This document shows positions 9,016-16,086 of a stretch of 46,859 bases of DNA, piece after piece. Each line of letters begins with the position of its first letter. Within the stretch, counting starts at the first letter, position 1. The stretch is from Marinagarivorans sp. (lineage in GTDB: Bacteria > Pseudomonadota > Gammaproteobacteria > Pseudomonadales > Cellvibrionaceae): the NCBI GenBank assembly GCA_028281865.1, contig JANQJB010000128.1, positions 1-46,859 on the forward strand, read 5' to 3'. The translations under genes and the position numbers were made by a program. Under the pieces are notes generated by a model. It was not told where the DNA came from, ran no database searches, and saw only the letters and a program-made list of their open reading frames with translations.

Positions 9016-9306
9016 TTAATCCAAACGCGATTTAAATTTATCCATTTGTTCTGGCGTAGCCGGTGTCTGAAACTTTTCTTTCCATTCGTCATACGGCATA
9101 CCATATACCATTTCACGCGCGGAAGCATAACTAATGTTTTCACCCCTCTCTTCCGCCGCCGATACGTACCATTTAGACAAACAGTTCCTGCAAAACCCGG
9201 CTAAATTCATGAGTTCGATATTTTGCACATCTTTGCGAGAGTCGAGATGTTCGAGCAAACGGCGAAACACCGCTGCCTCTATTTGCATTTTCGTTTCTTT
9301 ATCCAA
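9016..9306 (-). CDS. DUF1244-family protein
   Basis: A small soluble protein with the block IELMNLAGFCRNCLSKWY (C-x2-C) and the MPYDEWK tail that define DUF1244, a compact helical family of unknown function common in proteobacteria. The TTG start at 9306 is preferred because AAGGTG sits about 6 bases upstream and the resulting N-terminus (MDKETKMQIEAAVFRRL) has the usual family length; a GTG at 9315 is the alternative. The two cysteines might bind metal, which is inference. It is transcribed away from the redox cluster and shares the long leader region with it. Confidence 0.85.
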   Translation of the reverse strand: MDKETKMQIEAAVFRRLLEHLDSRKDVQNIELMNLAGFCRNCLSKWYVSAAEERGENISYASAREMVYGMPYDEWKEKFQTPATPEQMDKFKSRLD

Positions 9307-9353
9307 TTGTATCACCTTATTTAAGAGGTCAATTTAAAGGCACTGATAAACCG

Positions 9354-9366
9354 ATGATAGTATCAT
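9354..9366. repeat. Short palindrome ATGATA-G-TATCAT
   Basis: A perfect 6-1-6 dyad in the divergent region between the DUF1244 gene and the redox cluster. It could be a regulator half of the DUF1244 promoter. It is shorter than a Fur box and does not match one fully. Confidence 0.3.
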
Positions 9367-9457
9367 AAAAGCCCGCACCAACCTCGAATCGCTATAACAA
9401 TGCCCCAAAACCGAAATTTTAATGCGCGCATTTGGTGCCCATATTAAAAACATCAGC

Positions 9458-9486
9458 TAAAACATTCATTTTCAATGTATGTTTTA
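9458..9486 (+). promoter_or_regulatory. NsrR-like 29-bp palindrome
   Basis: The arms are TAAAACATTCATT and AATGTATGTTTTA around a 3-base centre. Outside the centre they pair at every position except one symmetrical pair. Against the enterobacterial NsrR consensus (AAGATGCATTT-n-AAATGCATCTT) the left half matches 9 of 11 and the right half 8 of 11 positions. NsrR is an Fe-S repressor released by nitric oxide. The site lies about 245 bases before the flavoprotein gene. Confidence 0.55.
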
Positions 9487-9631
9487 AAGATTTTAAAGCA
9501 GCACATGGAATTTTTCTCACTACTTCGCCCTATTTTGAACCAATCGCATTGTTATTTAATATTTTATTCCACAGCCCAATAACCTCAATAAACCTTTGTT
9601 TTTAAAAGCATTATTAATTTCTCCTCGATAT

Positions 9632-9647
9632 TGGCAAGCGGCTTGCT
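9632..9647 (+). promoter_or_regulatory. Candidate sigma-54 promoter
   Basis: TGGCAAG-N4-TTGCT matches the -24/-12 consensus TGGCACG-N4-TTGCW at all but one defined position, with the GG and GC pairs exactly 12 bases apart. Transcription would begin near 9658, about 70 bases before the first gene of the redox cluster. The same bases contain a GCAAG/CTTGC inverted repeat, so chance similarity is possible. Confidence 0.5.
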
Positions 9648-9729
9648 AATTCAAGTTGTTAGCGCTGTTAATAACTAACCCTACAGCTTCACCTTCACTT
9701 TTGGCTGAACCGATTATCGATTTACATTG

Positions 9730-11739
9730 ATGAATGCAATTGAACGCGAAATAGAATCGCGTGTTAAAACGTGGTGTCCACCGGTACGAAAATACGTATC
9801 AGAAAAACTCGTCGTCGTGGGCTCTGGTCCCGCCGGCATGCGCTTTGTCGAAGAAGTCCTTGCACGCTCACCGGACGCTAGTATCACGCTATTTGGCGAT
9901 GAGCCTTACGCGCCCTACAACCGTGTGCAGCTGTCGTCGGTGCTCGCCGGCGAAGTCGATATAAATGAAATCACGCTTCCCCTTCCCGAAGCAAATCGTC
10001 ATCAAAATTTCCAACATATATACAAACGCGTCCAGACAATTGACACAATCGCCTGCGAAGTCGAAGACCAATTAGGCGTGCGCTATCCTTACGACAAACT
10101 GGTGCTTGCAACAGGGTCGCGTCCACATGAACCGAATATCCCCGGTGTTGATCAGGCCGGTGTCTACACTTTTCGCAATCTAAAAGATACAGAATATCTC
10201 TACAACCGAGTCGCACGCTCGCGCCACGCAGTCGTCGTTGGCGGTGGGCTGCTGGGCGTTGAAGCAGCAAGAGCATTGCGGCGCAACAATACCAAAGTGA
10301 CACTTGTGCAGCAGGGGCACCACCTGATGAACCGTCAGTTGGATGAAAAAGCCTCGGCAATGTTGCAGCAAAAAATCGAAGCACTAAATATTGCCGTAAT
10401 AAAAAATTCGGGCGTGCGCGAAATTCACGGAGACGGGCGTGTTAGCGGGGTCACACTGCGTAATAAGCAAACCTTGGAATGCGACACGGTGCTGTTGTGC
10501 GCAGGGATCAGACCACGAGTTGATTTAGCGCGAAAAGCTAAACTCCATTTTACTAACGGCATTCTCGTTAACGACAGCTTACAAACTTCTGATCAAAATA
10601 TTTATGCTATTGGCGAGTGCTGCGAACACGCAGGGAAAGTTTACGGGCTCGTCTCCCCGGGCTACGAACAAGCCGCTGTCGCCGCGGACGTAATATGCGG
10701 AGGTGAAGCAAAATATTTGGGTTCACTAGAGGTGAGCCGTTTAAAAGTGATTGGCGAGACTGTTTGCAGCATGGGTGAAGTTACCGAACTTATCAATCGC
10801 CCCTATCAACGCATCTTCACTTACCGCAATAAAAGCAAAAATATCTATCGCAAAATCGTTATTTACAAAGGCAAGATCATAGGCGCTGTTGGTTTTGGCA
10901 CCTGGCCAGAATTTCGCTTAATTCAAGAAGCCTATCAAACTAATCGCACACTCTACCCTTGGAACTACTTAAACTTTTGGCTGCGCGGCAATATATGGAT
11001 AGCCGGGAGTGAAAGCGATATTCATGCTTGGCCGGAAACCACTGTCGTATGCCAATGCAATAATATTACCCAAGGTCAACTCGTTCGAGAATTTGACCTT
11101 GGAGCCAATACCGTCATCGAGTTACAGAAAAAAACTGGAGCCGGCACAGTATGCGGTTCGTGCAAACCCTTGTTAGCAAATTTAATCGGTTCTGAATTAA
11201 AGGTCGAAAAAGAAAAAGGCTGGCAAACAATTTTTACCACCAGTATCGCTGCGATGGCCCTGGCGACTTTAATTGCATTTTTCCCAGCGATTAGTGTATC
11301 AGATACCGTACAACAAAAATCGCCATTGGAAGCTCTATGGAATGATAAATTCTGGAAGCAGGTATCCGGCTTCAGCCTAATTGGACTTTCTTTTTTAGCT
11401 GCCTTTTTGTCGATAAGAAAACGTTTTAAACGTTTACGTTTAGGTGATTTTGCGTACTGGAGGCTATTCCATATTTGTATGGGGTTTAGTTGTATTGCCA
11501 TTCTAATAGCACATACAGGACTCAGCACGGGTCATAATTTTAACCGCATTTTTATGCTCAACTTTTTGAGTATTATCGCTGTAGGCGCGATCGCGGGTGT
11601 CAGTCTATCACTTAGCCATCGGCTTTCACCCAACAAAGCGCGAAGCCTGAATAAATTCTGGGCTTGGGCTCATCTCATTTTAGTTTGGCCTTTCCCTATT
11701 TTGGCTATCGTCCACATTATAACCGTATATTATTTTTAA
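9730..11739 (+). CDS. NirB-like FAD/NAD(P) oxidoreductase with BFD [2Fe-2S] domain and C-terminal membrane domain
   Basis: A 669-residue fusion. Residues about 27-320 form a pyridine-nucleotide-disulfide-type flavoprotein like the first third of NirB: FAD motif VGSGPAG, YAPYNRVQLS, LATGSRP, NAD motif VVGGGLLGVEAA and the second FAD site IYAIGE. A BFD-type [2Fe-2S] domain follows, with CQC near 441 and CGSC near 475. From about 500 the protein turns into five or so membrane segments with several histidines near or within them (FHICMG, IAHTG, WAHL, IVHI) that could ligate haem b. The sirohaem nitrite-reductase half of NirB is absent. I infer transfer of NAD(P)H electrons via flavin and Fe-S into the membrane and on to the cytochromes encoded next. 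Start: ATG at 9730, not the TTG before it. Confidence 0.8.
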   Translation: MNAIEREIESRVKTWCPPVRKYVSEKLVVVGSGPAGMRFVEEVLARSPDASITLFGDEPYAPYNRVQLSSVLAGEVDINEITLPLPEANRHQNFQHIYKRVQTIDTIACEVEDQLGVRYPYDKLVLATGSRPHEPNIPGVDQAGVYTFRNLKDTEYLYNRVARSRHAVVVGGGLLGVEAARALRRNNTKVTLVQQGHHLMNRQLDEKASAMLQQKIEALNIAVIKNSGVREIHGDGRVSGVTLRNKQTLECDTVLLCAGIRPRVDLARKAKLHFTNGILVNDSLQTSDQNIYAIGECCEHAGKVYGLVSPGYEQAAVAADVICGGEAKYLGSLEVSRLKVIGETVCSMGEVTELINRPYQRIFTYRNKSKNIYRKIVIYKGKIIGAVGFGTWPEFRLIQEAYQTNRTLYPWNYLNFWLRGNIWIAGSESDIHAWPETTVVCQCNNITQGQLVREFDLGANTVIELQKKTGAGTVCGSCKPLLANLIGSELKVEKEKGWQTIFTTSIAAMALATLIAFFPAISVSDTVQQKSPLEALWNDKFWKQVSGFSLIGLSFLAAFLSIRKRFKRLRLGDFAYWRLFHICMGFSCIAILIAHTGLSTGHNFNRIFMLNFLSIIAVGAIAGVSLSLSHRLSPNKARSLNKFWAWAHLILVWPFPILAIVHIITVYYF

Positions 11740-11750
11740 AGTTTAGGCCC

Positions 11751-13085
11751 ATGAATAGCAAATTAATTTGGAGTTTATGGTTATTGATGACGCTAGCGAT
11801 TGGTTCCTATTACGCTTACAGCATTTTTGGTGGCGGAGACAAAACCCAGCTTTTAATTGGCGAATCGACTTACGGCCATTTTCAAATCGAGATGGCATGC
11901 GAAACTTGTCATTCTGACCCATTTGGAGGCCCCGAAGTTCTGCAAGATGCTTGCACTAAATGTCACGCCGAAGAATTAAAAGCTGCGTTGGACAGCCACC
12001 CAAAAAATAAATTTACCGACCCGCGAAACGCCAACTTACTGAAAATAATAGATGCGCGTTACTGCATTAGTTGCCATACAGAGCACCAGCAAGAACAAAC
12101 ACGCGCGATGGGTGTTACGCTGCCGGACGATTATTGTTTCCACTGCCACGAAGAGCTTGGCGATGAACGGCCCAGTCACGAGGGGCTCCCGTTTGATAGT
12201 TGTGCGAGCGCGGGCTGCCATAATTTTCATGACAACCGCGCATTATATGAAGATTTTTTAGTTAAGCACGCGAATCAACCTTGGTTGCTTACTAAAGAAC
12301 ATCCGCCGTTTATAAATTTAAATCTGCCAAGCGTTAGTGCAAAAATCCAAAAACTCGCAGCGCTATCCATTGAAGACATTGACGCGACGAATATGTTAAA
12401 TGATAAAAATTATATCGCACAAGATTGGCTAGCAGACAAACACTCACAAGCAGGAATCAATTGCAGTGGCTGCCATAATTCAAGTGATAATTGGATCGAT
12501 AAACCCGATCATCACATTTGCGCTGAATGCCATACACTTGAGACGAAGGGTTTTTTATCGGGCAAACACGGAATGCGCTTGGCCGAAAACTTAAGCCAGT
12601 CACTCGCACCAATCAAACCTCGAGAGTCCAATTTAAATTTCCAAGACGATGCCGCAAACAAGCAACAAAAGTGTACAGCTTGTCATGCAGCGCACACTTT
12701 TGACACATCATTTGCAGCGACAGAAGCTTGCCTGAGTTGTCACAACGACGAACACTCACTCGCATTCGAATTTTCACCGCACGCACAATTAGAAAATAAT
12801 AATTTTGCTGCAGAGAATTCGCGCGTTACATGCGCTACTTGTCATATGCCGCGAGAATTGAGTGAACAACACGATAAAAAACTTCTTTTTGTTCAACATA
12901 ACCAAAATTATAACTTAAGACCAAATGAAAAAATGATTCGTTCAGTATGCATGAACTGTCATGGCCTCGAATTTGCAATTAATTCATTAGCAGACCCTGA
13001 ATTAATTCGAAATAATTTCAACGGAAGACCAACTAAACATGTGGAATCTATCGATTGGGCACTTAAACGTATTAAAGAAAACTAG
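11751..13085 (+). CDS. Membrane-anchored multihaem cytochrome c (11 haem motifs)
   Basis: A 444-residue c-type cytochrome with an N-terminal uncleaved-looking anchor (LIWSLWLLMTLAIGSYYAY). Ten CXXCH motifs are visible: CETCH, CTKCH, CISCH, CFHCH, CSGCH, CAECH, CTACH, CLSCH, CATCH and CMNCH. There is also one CX4CH (CASAGCH), giving up to 11 haems facing the periplasm. The C-terminal third, with HSLAFEFSPHAQL, TCATCHMPRE and NLRPNEKMIRSVCMNCHG, recalls nitrite/hydroxylamine-type multihaem enzymes, but no CXXCK catalytic motif is present, so an electron conduit is as likely as a reductase. The ATG at 11751 lies 11 bases after the flavoprotein stop, suggesting cotranscription and direct electron exchange. 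Confidence 0.88.
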   Translation: MNSKLIWSLWLLMTLAIGSYYAYSIFGGGDKTQLLIGESTYGHFQIEMACETCHSDPFGGPEVLQDACTKCHAEELKAALDSHPKNKFTDPRNANLLKIIDARYCISCHTEHQQEQTRAMGVTLPDDYCFHCHEELGDERPSHEGLPFDSCASAGCHNFHDNRALYEDFLVKHANQPWLLTKEHPPFINLNLPSVSAKIQKLAALSIEDIDATNMLNDKNYIAQDWLADKHSQAGINCSGCHNSSDNWIDKPDHHICAECHTLETKGFLSGKHGMRLAENLSQSLAPIKPRESNLNFQDDAANKQQKCTACHAAHTFDTSFAATEACLSCHNDEHSLAFEFSPHAQLENNNFAAENSRVTCATCHMPRELSEQHDKKLLFVQHNQNYNLRPNEKMIRSVCMNCHGLEFAINSLADPELIRNNFNGRPTKHVESIDWALKRIKEN

Positions 13086-13105
13086 TATTCATTGGGAGTC
13101 ATATT

Positions 13106-13678
13106 ATGAAACATATTATTAAAGCCTTATTTTTTTCCTCTATTATATTGAGTTTAAATGGCTGCGGCGAAGGTGAACAGAAAGCGGGTATCGATCCTAA
13201 GATTTATACCGACTCACTTTTTGCAGTTATGAAAGCCGATAGAACAAATTACACTAAACTCATTATCAAGCGTTTAGGCCCTGCCGGCGCTGACAAAATC
13301 AAGCCCAACGAACATTGGGAGGATCTGCCAGAAGGCGCTCCGCTACCCGCGCAGATGTTCCGTGCTGGTGCCGAAGCGGTTACAGAACTCACGGATAAAT
13401 TTACCTATTCCTTGCAATCCACTTGGCCTATTAACAGTCAAAATGCGCCGAAAACCCCAATGGAAAAAGAAGGTTTAGAATTTATTGCGGCAAACCCCGG
13501 TGAAAATTTTTACGGTGAGGAAAAACTGGGTGATGTCACTTATTTTACCGCAGTTTATCCCGACGTTGCAGTTTCGGATGCGTGCACAATTTGTCACAAC
13601 GAACATAAGGACAGCCCACGCACCGACTTTAAAGTAGGTGAAGTTATGGGCGGTGTAGTTATACGAGTACCGTTGTAA
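13106..13678 (+). CDS. Tll0287-like (DUF3365) haem c lipoprotein
   Basis: A 190-residue periplasmic lipoprotein (signal ending LSLNGC, Cys20). The fold signature is DUF3365, the Tll0287-like PAS-related haem domain: an N-terminal helical part, then YFTAVYPDVAVSDACTICHN with a single haem-c motif CTICH (160-164) and a closing MGGVVIRVPL. Members bind one covalent haem and are proposed sensors or electron carriers. GGGAG about 8 bases before the ATG supports the start. It sits in the middle of the cytochrome operon, 20 bases after the multihaem gene, so it may sense or receive electrons in the same chain. Confidence 0.85.
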   Translation: MKHIIKALFFSSIILSLNGCGEGEQKAGIDPKIYTDSLFAVMKADRTNYTKLIIKRLGPAGADKIKPNEHWEDLPEGAPLPAQMFRAGAEAVTELTDKFTYSLQSTWPINSQNAPKTPMEKEGLEFIAANPGENFYGEEKLGDVTYFTAVYPDVAVSDACTICHNEHKDSPRTDFKVGEVMGGVVIRVPL

Positions 13679-13723
13679 TTAGGCGAGACAATCCAATTTC
13701 TTGTAAACGTGGAGCAAAATAAA

Positions 13724-14080
13724 ATGCATGTAACTAAAATACTTTCTGTTTTATTTTTACTCCTTCTTGGGCTTTTATCTGCATGCTCCAAGGATGAGAG
13801 TAGTTCTAGCGCGGGCGCAAAAAGCGCCCCCGCCGAGGTGAGTGCAGGTGAAGAGATTTATAAGAAGAATTGCAAAGTATGTCATGCCCAAAGCATCAAT
13901 GGAGCCCCTATTCCGGGCAACAAGTCCATGTGGGAACCACGCGCTCAAAAAGGCGTGGATGTACTCGTCCAGCATGCAAGCGAAGGATTCGGCCTTATGC
14001 CGCCTAAAGGTGGCAATGTAGACTTGACAGAATCCGAGTTAAGGCAAGCAATCGAGTATATGATCGCTCAGATGCAGTAA
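13724..14080 (+). CDS. Cytochrome c5-like lipoprotein
   Basis: A 118-residue small class I cytochrome c. The signal peptide ends LLSAC (lipobox, Cys21). An Ala/Ser-rich linker follows, then a monohaem domain with CKVCH (50-54) and the distal methionine in GLMPPKGG (Met92), the layout of cytochrome c5/c555. The ATG at 13724 with GGAG about 10 bases upstream is preferred to a GTG at 13709. A membrane-tethered shuttle between the multihaem protein and a terminal oxidase or reductase is the likely role. Confidence 0.87.
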   Translation: MHVTKILSVLFLLLLGLLSACSKDESSSSAGAKSAPAEVSAGEEIYKKNCKVCHAQSINGAPIPGNKSMWEPRAQKGVDVLVQHASEGFGLMPPKGGNVDLTESELRQAIEYMIAQMQ

Positions 14081-14121
14081 CTAGAATAGCTCGGCACGCG
14101 CTATAATACTTTCAGCAAAGA

Positions 14122-14135
14122 TAGATCTAGATCAA
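14122..14135 (-). promoter_or_regulatory. FNR/ANR-like box before the globin gene
   Basis: Read on the minus strand the site is TTGAT-CTAG-ATCTA, matching nine of the ten defined bases of the FNR/ANR consensus TTGAT-N4-ATCAA. It lies about 165 bases before the globin ATG. No strong -10 at the standard class II distance is visible, so the assignment is tentative. Confidence 0.4.
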
Positions 14136-14292
14136 TCAACCTTCATTTTTTATTGCACTGATCTTCATTTGCTGATTTCTTTGTATGCTGACCGTCTATT
14201 TTAGTCAATGGGGAATCATCAATCTGGCCTTCTCTGGACTGTCAAAATTAAATTAACCTGTTAAGTTAAATAATCAAACAAAAGGTAATACT

Positions 14293-14646
14293 ATGAGCTT
14301 ATATGAAAAACTAGGTGGTGCTGAAGCTATCGATGCAGCTGTGGATATTTTTTATCGCAAAGTGCTGGCCGACGATCGTATTAGCCACTTCTTCGATGAC
14401 GTCGATATGGATGCTCAAGCAGCTAAGCAAAAAGCATTTTTGACCATGGCTTTCGGCGGTCCCAACAGCTACACAGGAAAGGATATGCGCGAAGCACACA
14501 AGCATATGAATTTAAATGAGACACATTTTGATGCCGTTGTGGAGAATCTTGCAGCCACTTTAACCGAGCTCGGTGTAAGTGAAGAGGACATAGGCGAAGT
14601 CGCTGCCGTGGCCGCTAGTGTCAAAGACGACGTACTCAATAAATAA
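14293..14646 (+). CDS. Group 1 truncated haemoglobin
   Basis: A 117-residue 2-on-2 globin. It opens with the canonical SLYEKLGGAEAIDAAV, has the B10-region tyrosine in DIFYRKVLADDRISHFF, the turn FGGPNSYTG, and the proximal-histidine segment MREAHKHMNLNETHFDAV. Family members bind O2 and NO, and several catalyse NO dioxygenation. AAAGGT upstream of ATG is a fair ribosome-binding site. It follows the cytochrome genes after a 212-base gap with its own candidate FNR/ANR site, and is followed by a reductase that lacks a globin domain, so the pair could work as a two-piece flavohaemoglobin (inference). Confidence 0.92.
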   Translation: MSLYEKLGGAEAIDAAVDIFYRKVLADDRISHFFDDVDMDAQAAKQKAFLTMAFGGPNSYTGKDMREAHKHMNLNETHFDAVVENLAATLTELGVSEEDIGEVAAVAASVKDDVLNK

Positions 14647-14675
14647 ACTCTCTCCATAATCAATTTGATTTCTGC

Positions 14676-14712
14676 AAGTACACTGTGAATACTTGGGACT
14701 CACAGTGTACTT
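14676..14712 (+). terminator. Strong hairpin after the globin gene
   Basis: A perfect 13-base inverted repeat (AAGTACACTGTGA with TCACAGTGTACTT) around an 11-base loop, followed by a pyrimidine-rich tract ending in TTTTT. It lies 30 bases after the globin stop and probably ends or attenuates transcription, reducing read-through into the reductase gene. No operator half-site for a known factor was recognised. Confidence 0.55.
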
Positions 14713-14774
14713 TACCGTTCCTTCCTTTTTAATCTAAACTAGCCAATCATCTTTATTCAGGTGCAAGTACCGCT

Positions 14775-15734
14775 ATGGCAAAAATTCATTTTGAAAACGA
14801 GGCATATTCGTTAAACGAGGGAGACAGTGTACTCGATACTCTACTCGAAGCGGGGCACGATATCCCATTCAGTTGTAAAGAAGGCGCTTGCCAAAGCTGT
14901 TTGATGAAACTTGAAGAGGGCTCGCTACCGCCAGAGTCACAAGCTGGCCTTAGTGAGGTCCAAGTAAAACTCGGTTATTTTATGAGCTGCAGCTGCAAAC
15001 CGAGCGCTGATTTAAAAGTCGCGCAAGTCGATGCAGGGCAATTAACCGTCGAATCAAAAATTATTACTATTGATCAGTTAAATGATTCAATTTTGCGCCT
15101 GCGCTTAGAAGCGGTGTTTGATTTTTTATCAGGCCAATACATTTCCATTTGGATTGATGATAATACAACTCGAAGCTATTCATTAGCGAGTGTTAAAGCT
15201 GTAGACAATTTCATCGAATTACACATTAAGGTTATTCCTGACGGTATTTTTAGCGATAAATATTGTCGCAGGCTTAATATTGGCGACAAGCTAAAAATTC
15301 AGGGCCCGATAGGGAAATGTATATACGCCACCAACAACAAAAGTCAGGCCTTATTACTTGCGGGAATTGGAACCGGTTTAGCGCCTCTGTATGGAATTTT
15401 ACGTGATGCACTCCACCAAGGCCACGAGGGGCCCATTCATTTAATTGTAGGCGCAAAGCAAGCAAGTAACTTTTATTTGGTAGAAGAACTAAATCAAATC
15501 GCAGCGAAAAACAGTCAAGTAAAAGTTACCTTTATCGCACAGGAAAACAATAACCAATCCGCATGCGAGACAGGTGACCTTTATCAATATGTTGCTGAAC
15601 AATATCCCTCTACCAAAGATATGCGCGTTTATTTGTGTGGAGCCAAAACCTTTATCAAAAAATTGCGCAAACAGTGCTTTTTAGCTGGCGCGGATCGAGA
15701 TTGTATTCATATGGACGTATTCCTGCCGGGATAA
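14775..15734 (+). CDS. [2Fe-2S] ferredoxin/FAD/NAD(P) reductase
   Basis: A 319-residue soluble electron-transfer flavoprotein. Residues 1-90 are a plant-type ferredoxin with Cys34, Cys39, Cys42 and Cys72 (C-x4-C-x2-C-x29-C). A ferredoxin-NADP reductase module follows: FAD motif RSYSLAS (133-139), nucleotide site LLAGIGTGLAPLYGIL, and the C-terminal YLCGAK. The order matches phenol hydroxylase, CDP-glucoseen and methane monooxygenase reductases. There is no oxygenase nearby; the neighbour is the truncated haemoglobin, making this a plausible reductase for it, analogous to the reductase half of flavohaemoglobin. Partner assignment is inference. Confidence 0.88.
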   Translation: MAKIHFENEAYSLNEGDSVLDTLLEAGHDIPFSCKEGACQSCLMKLEEGSLPPESQAGLSEVQVKLGYFMSCSCKPSADLKVAQVDAGQLTVESKIITIDQLNDSILRLRLEAVFDFLSGQYISIWIDDNTTRSYSLASVKAVDNFIELHIKVIPDGIFSDKYCRRLNIGDKLKIQGPIGKCIYATNNKSQALLLAGIGTGLAPLYGILRDALHQGHEGPIHLIVGAKQASNFYLVEELNQIAAKNSQVKVTFIAQENNNQSACETGDLYQYVAEQYPSTKDMRVYLCGAKTFIKKLRKQCFLAGADRDCIHMDVFLPG

Positions 15735-16086
15735 ATGGCCACAACAATAGTTACGAACGAAAGCTTACGCGAGTAGAACTGGATATCTATAGGATTGCTA
15801 TGAAGTTGCACAGGAGTAAGGGTAGTACATCCATGTACTAAGGGTTTGACAGGGAATTGCAAGTTACTGTCAACGATTGAGATTAAACACTGAAATTCGT
15901 TGTTTGTCTTACCCTTAAGCGCCAAAGATTTACCTTAAACTGACAATATTCGGACTATAGCAAAAACCGACCAAATGCTTGCTCAGCGGCCCAACTCAAC
16001 TTACCGATAAATTCGTTTATATAACCAAAACTAGGGAAGCTCTAATTCCTCAAGTTATAAAAATGGGGGGCTAGACCAGAGAAGTC
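15735..16086. other. Structured intergenic region
   Basis: This 352-base gap contains three inverted repeats in about 110 bases. They are TAGTACAT-CC-ATGTACTA (15823-15840), TTGACAG/CTGTCAA (15846-15852 with 15867-15873), and a longer-range TAAGGGTA/TACCCTTA pair that encloses both. No gene is visible. It may hold a terminator, a small structured RNA or a dispersed intergenic repeat. Confidence 0.4.
15823..15840. repeat. Palindrome TAGTACAT-CC-ATGTACTA
   Basis: A perfect 8-base inverted repeat with a 2-base centre, about 90 bases after the reductase stop. No second copy was noticed in the window. It might be an operator or one copy of a genome-wide intergenic repeat. Confidence 0.45.

Noticed and set aside
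9353-9367. Fur box before the DUF1244 gene
   Set aside because: The dyad ATGATA-G-TATCAT lacks the full GATAAT triple pattern and is too short.
9971-10384. 137-codon antisense frame in the NirB-like gene
   Set aside because: Composition is Arg/Cys/Leu-rich and the sense strand encodes clear FAD and NAD motifs.
11076-11528. 150-codon antisense frame over the BFD and membrane part
   Set aside because: Opposite strand carries the recognisable CxC...CxxC domain; no signals support the antisense frame.
9730-11739. Assimilatory nitrite reductase NirB
   Set aside because: The sirohaem/4Fe-4S half is absent and replaced by membrane segments, and no nirD follows.
15735-16086. tRNA or known structured RNA
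   Set aside because: The hairpins do not form a cloverleaf and no conserved tRNA loop sequence or known riboswitch core is present.
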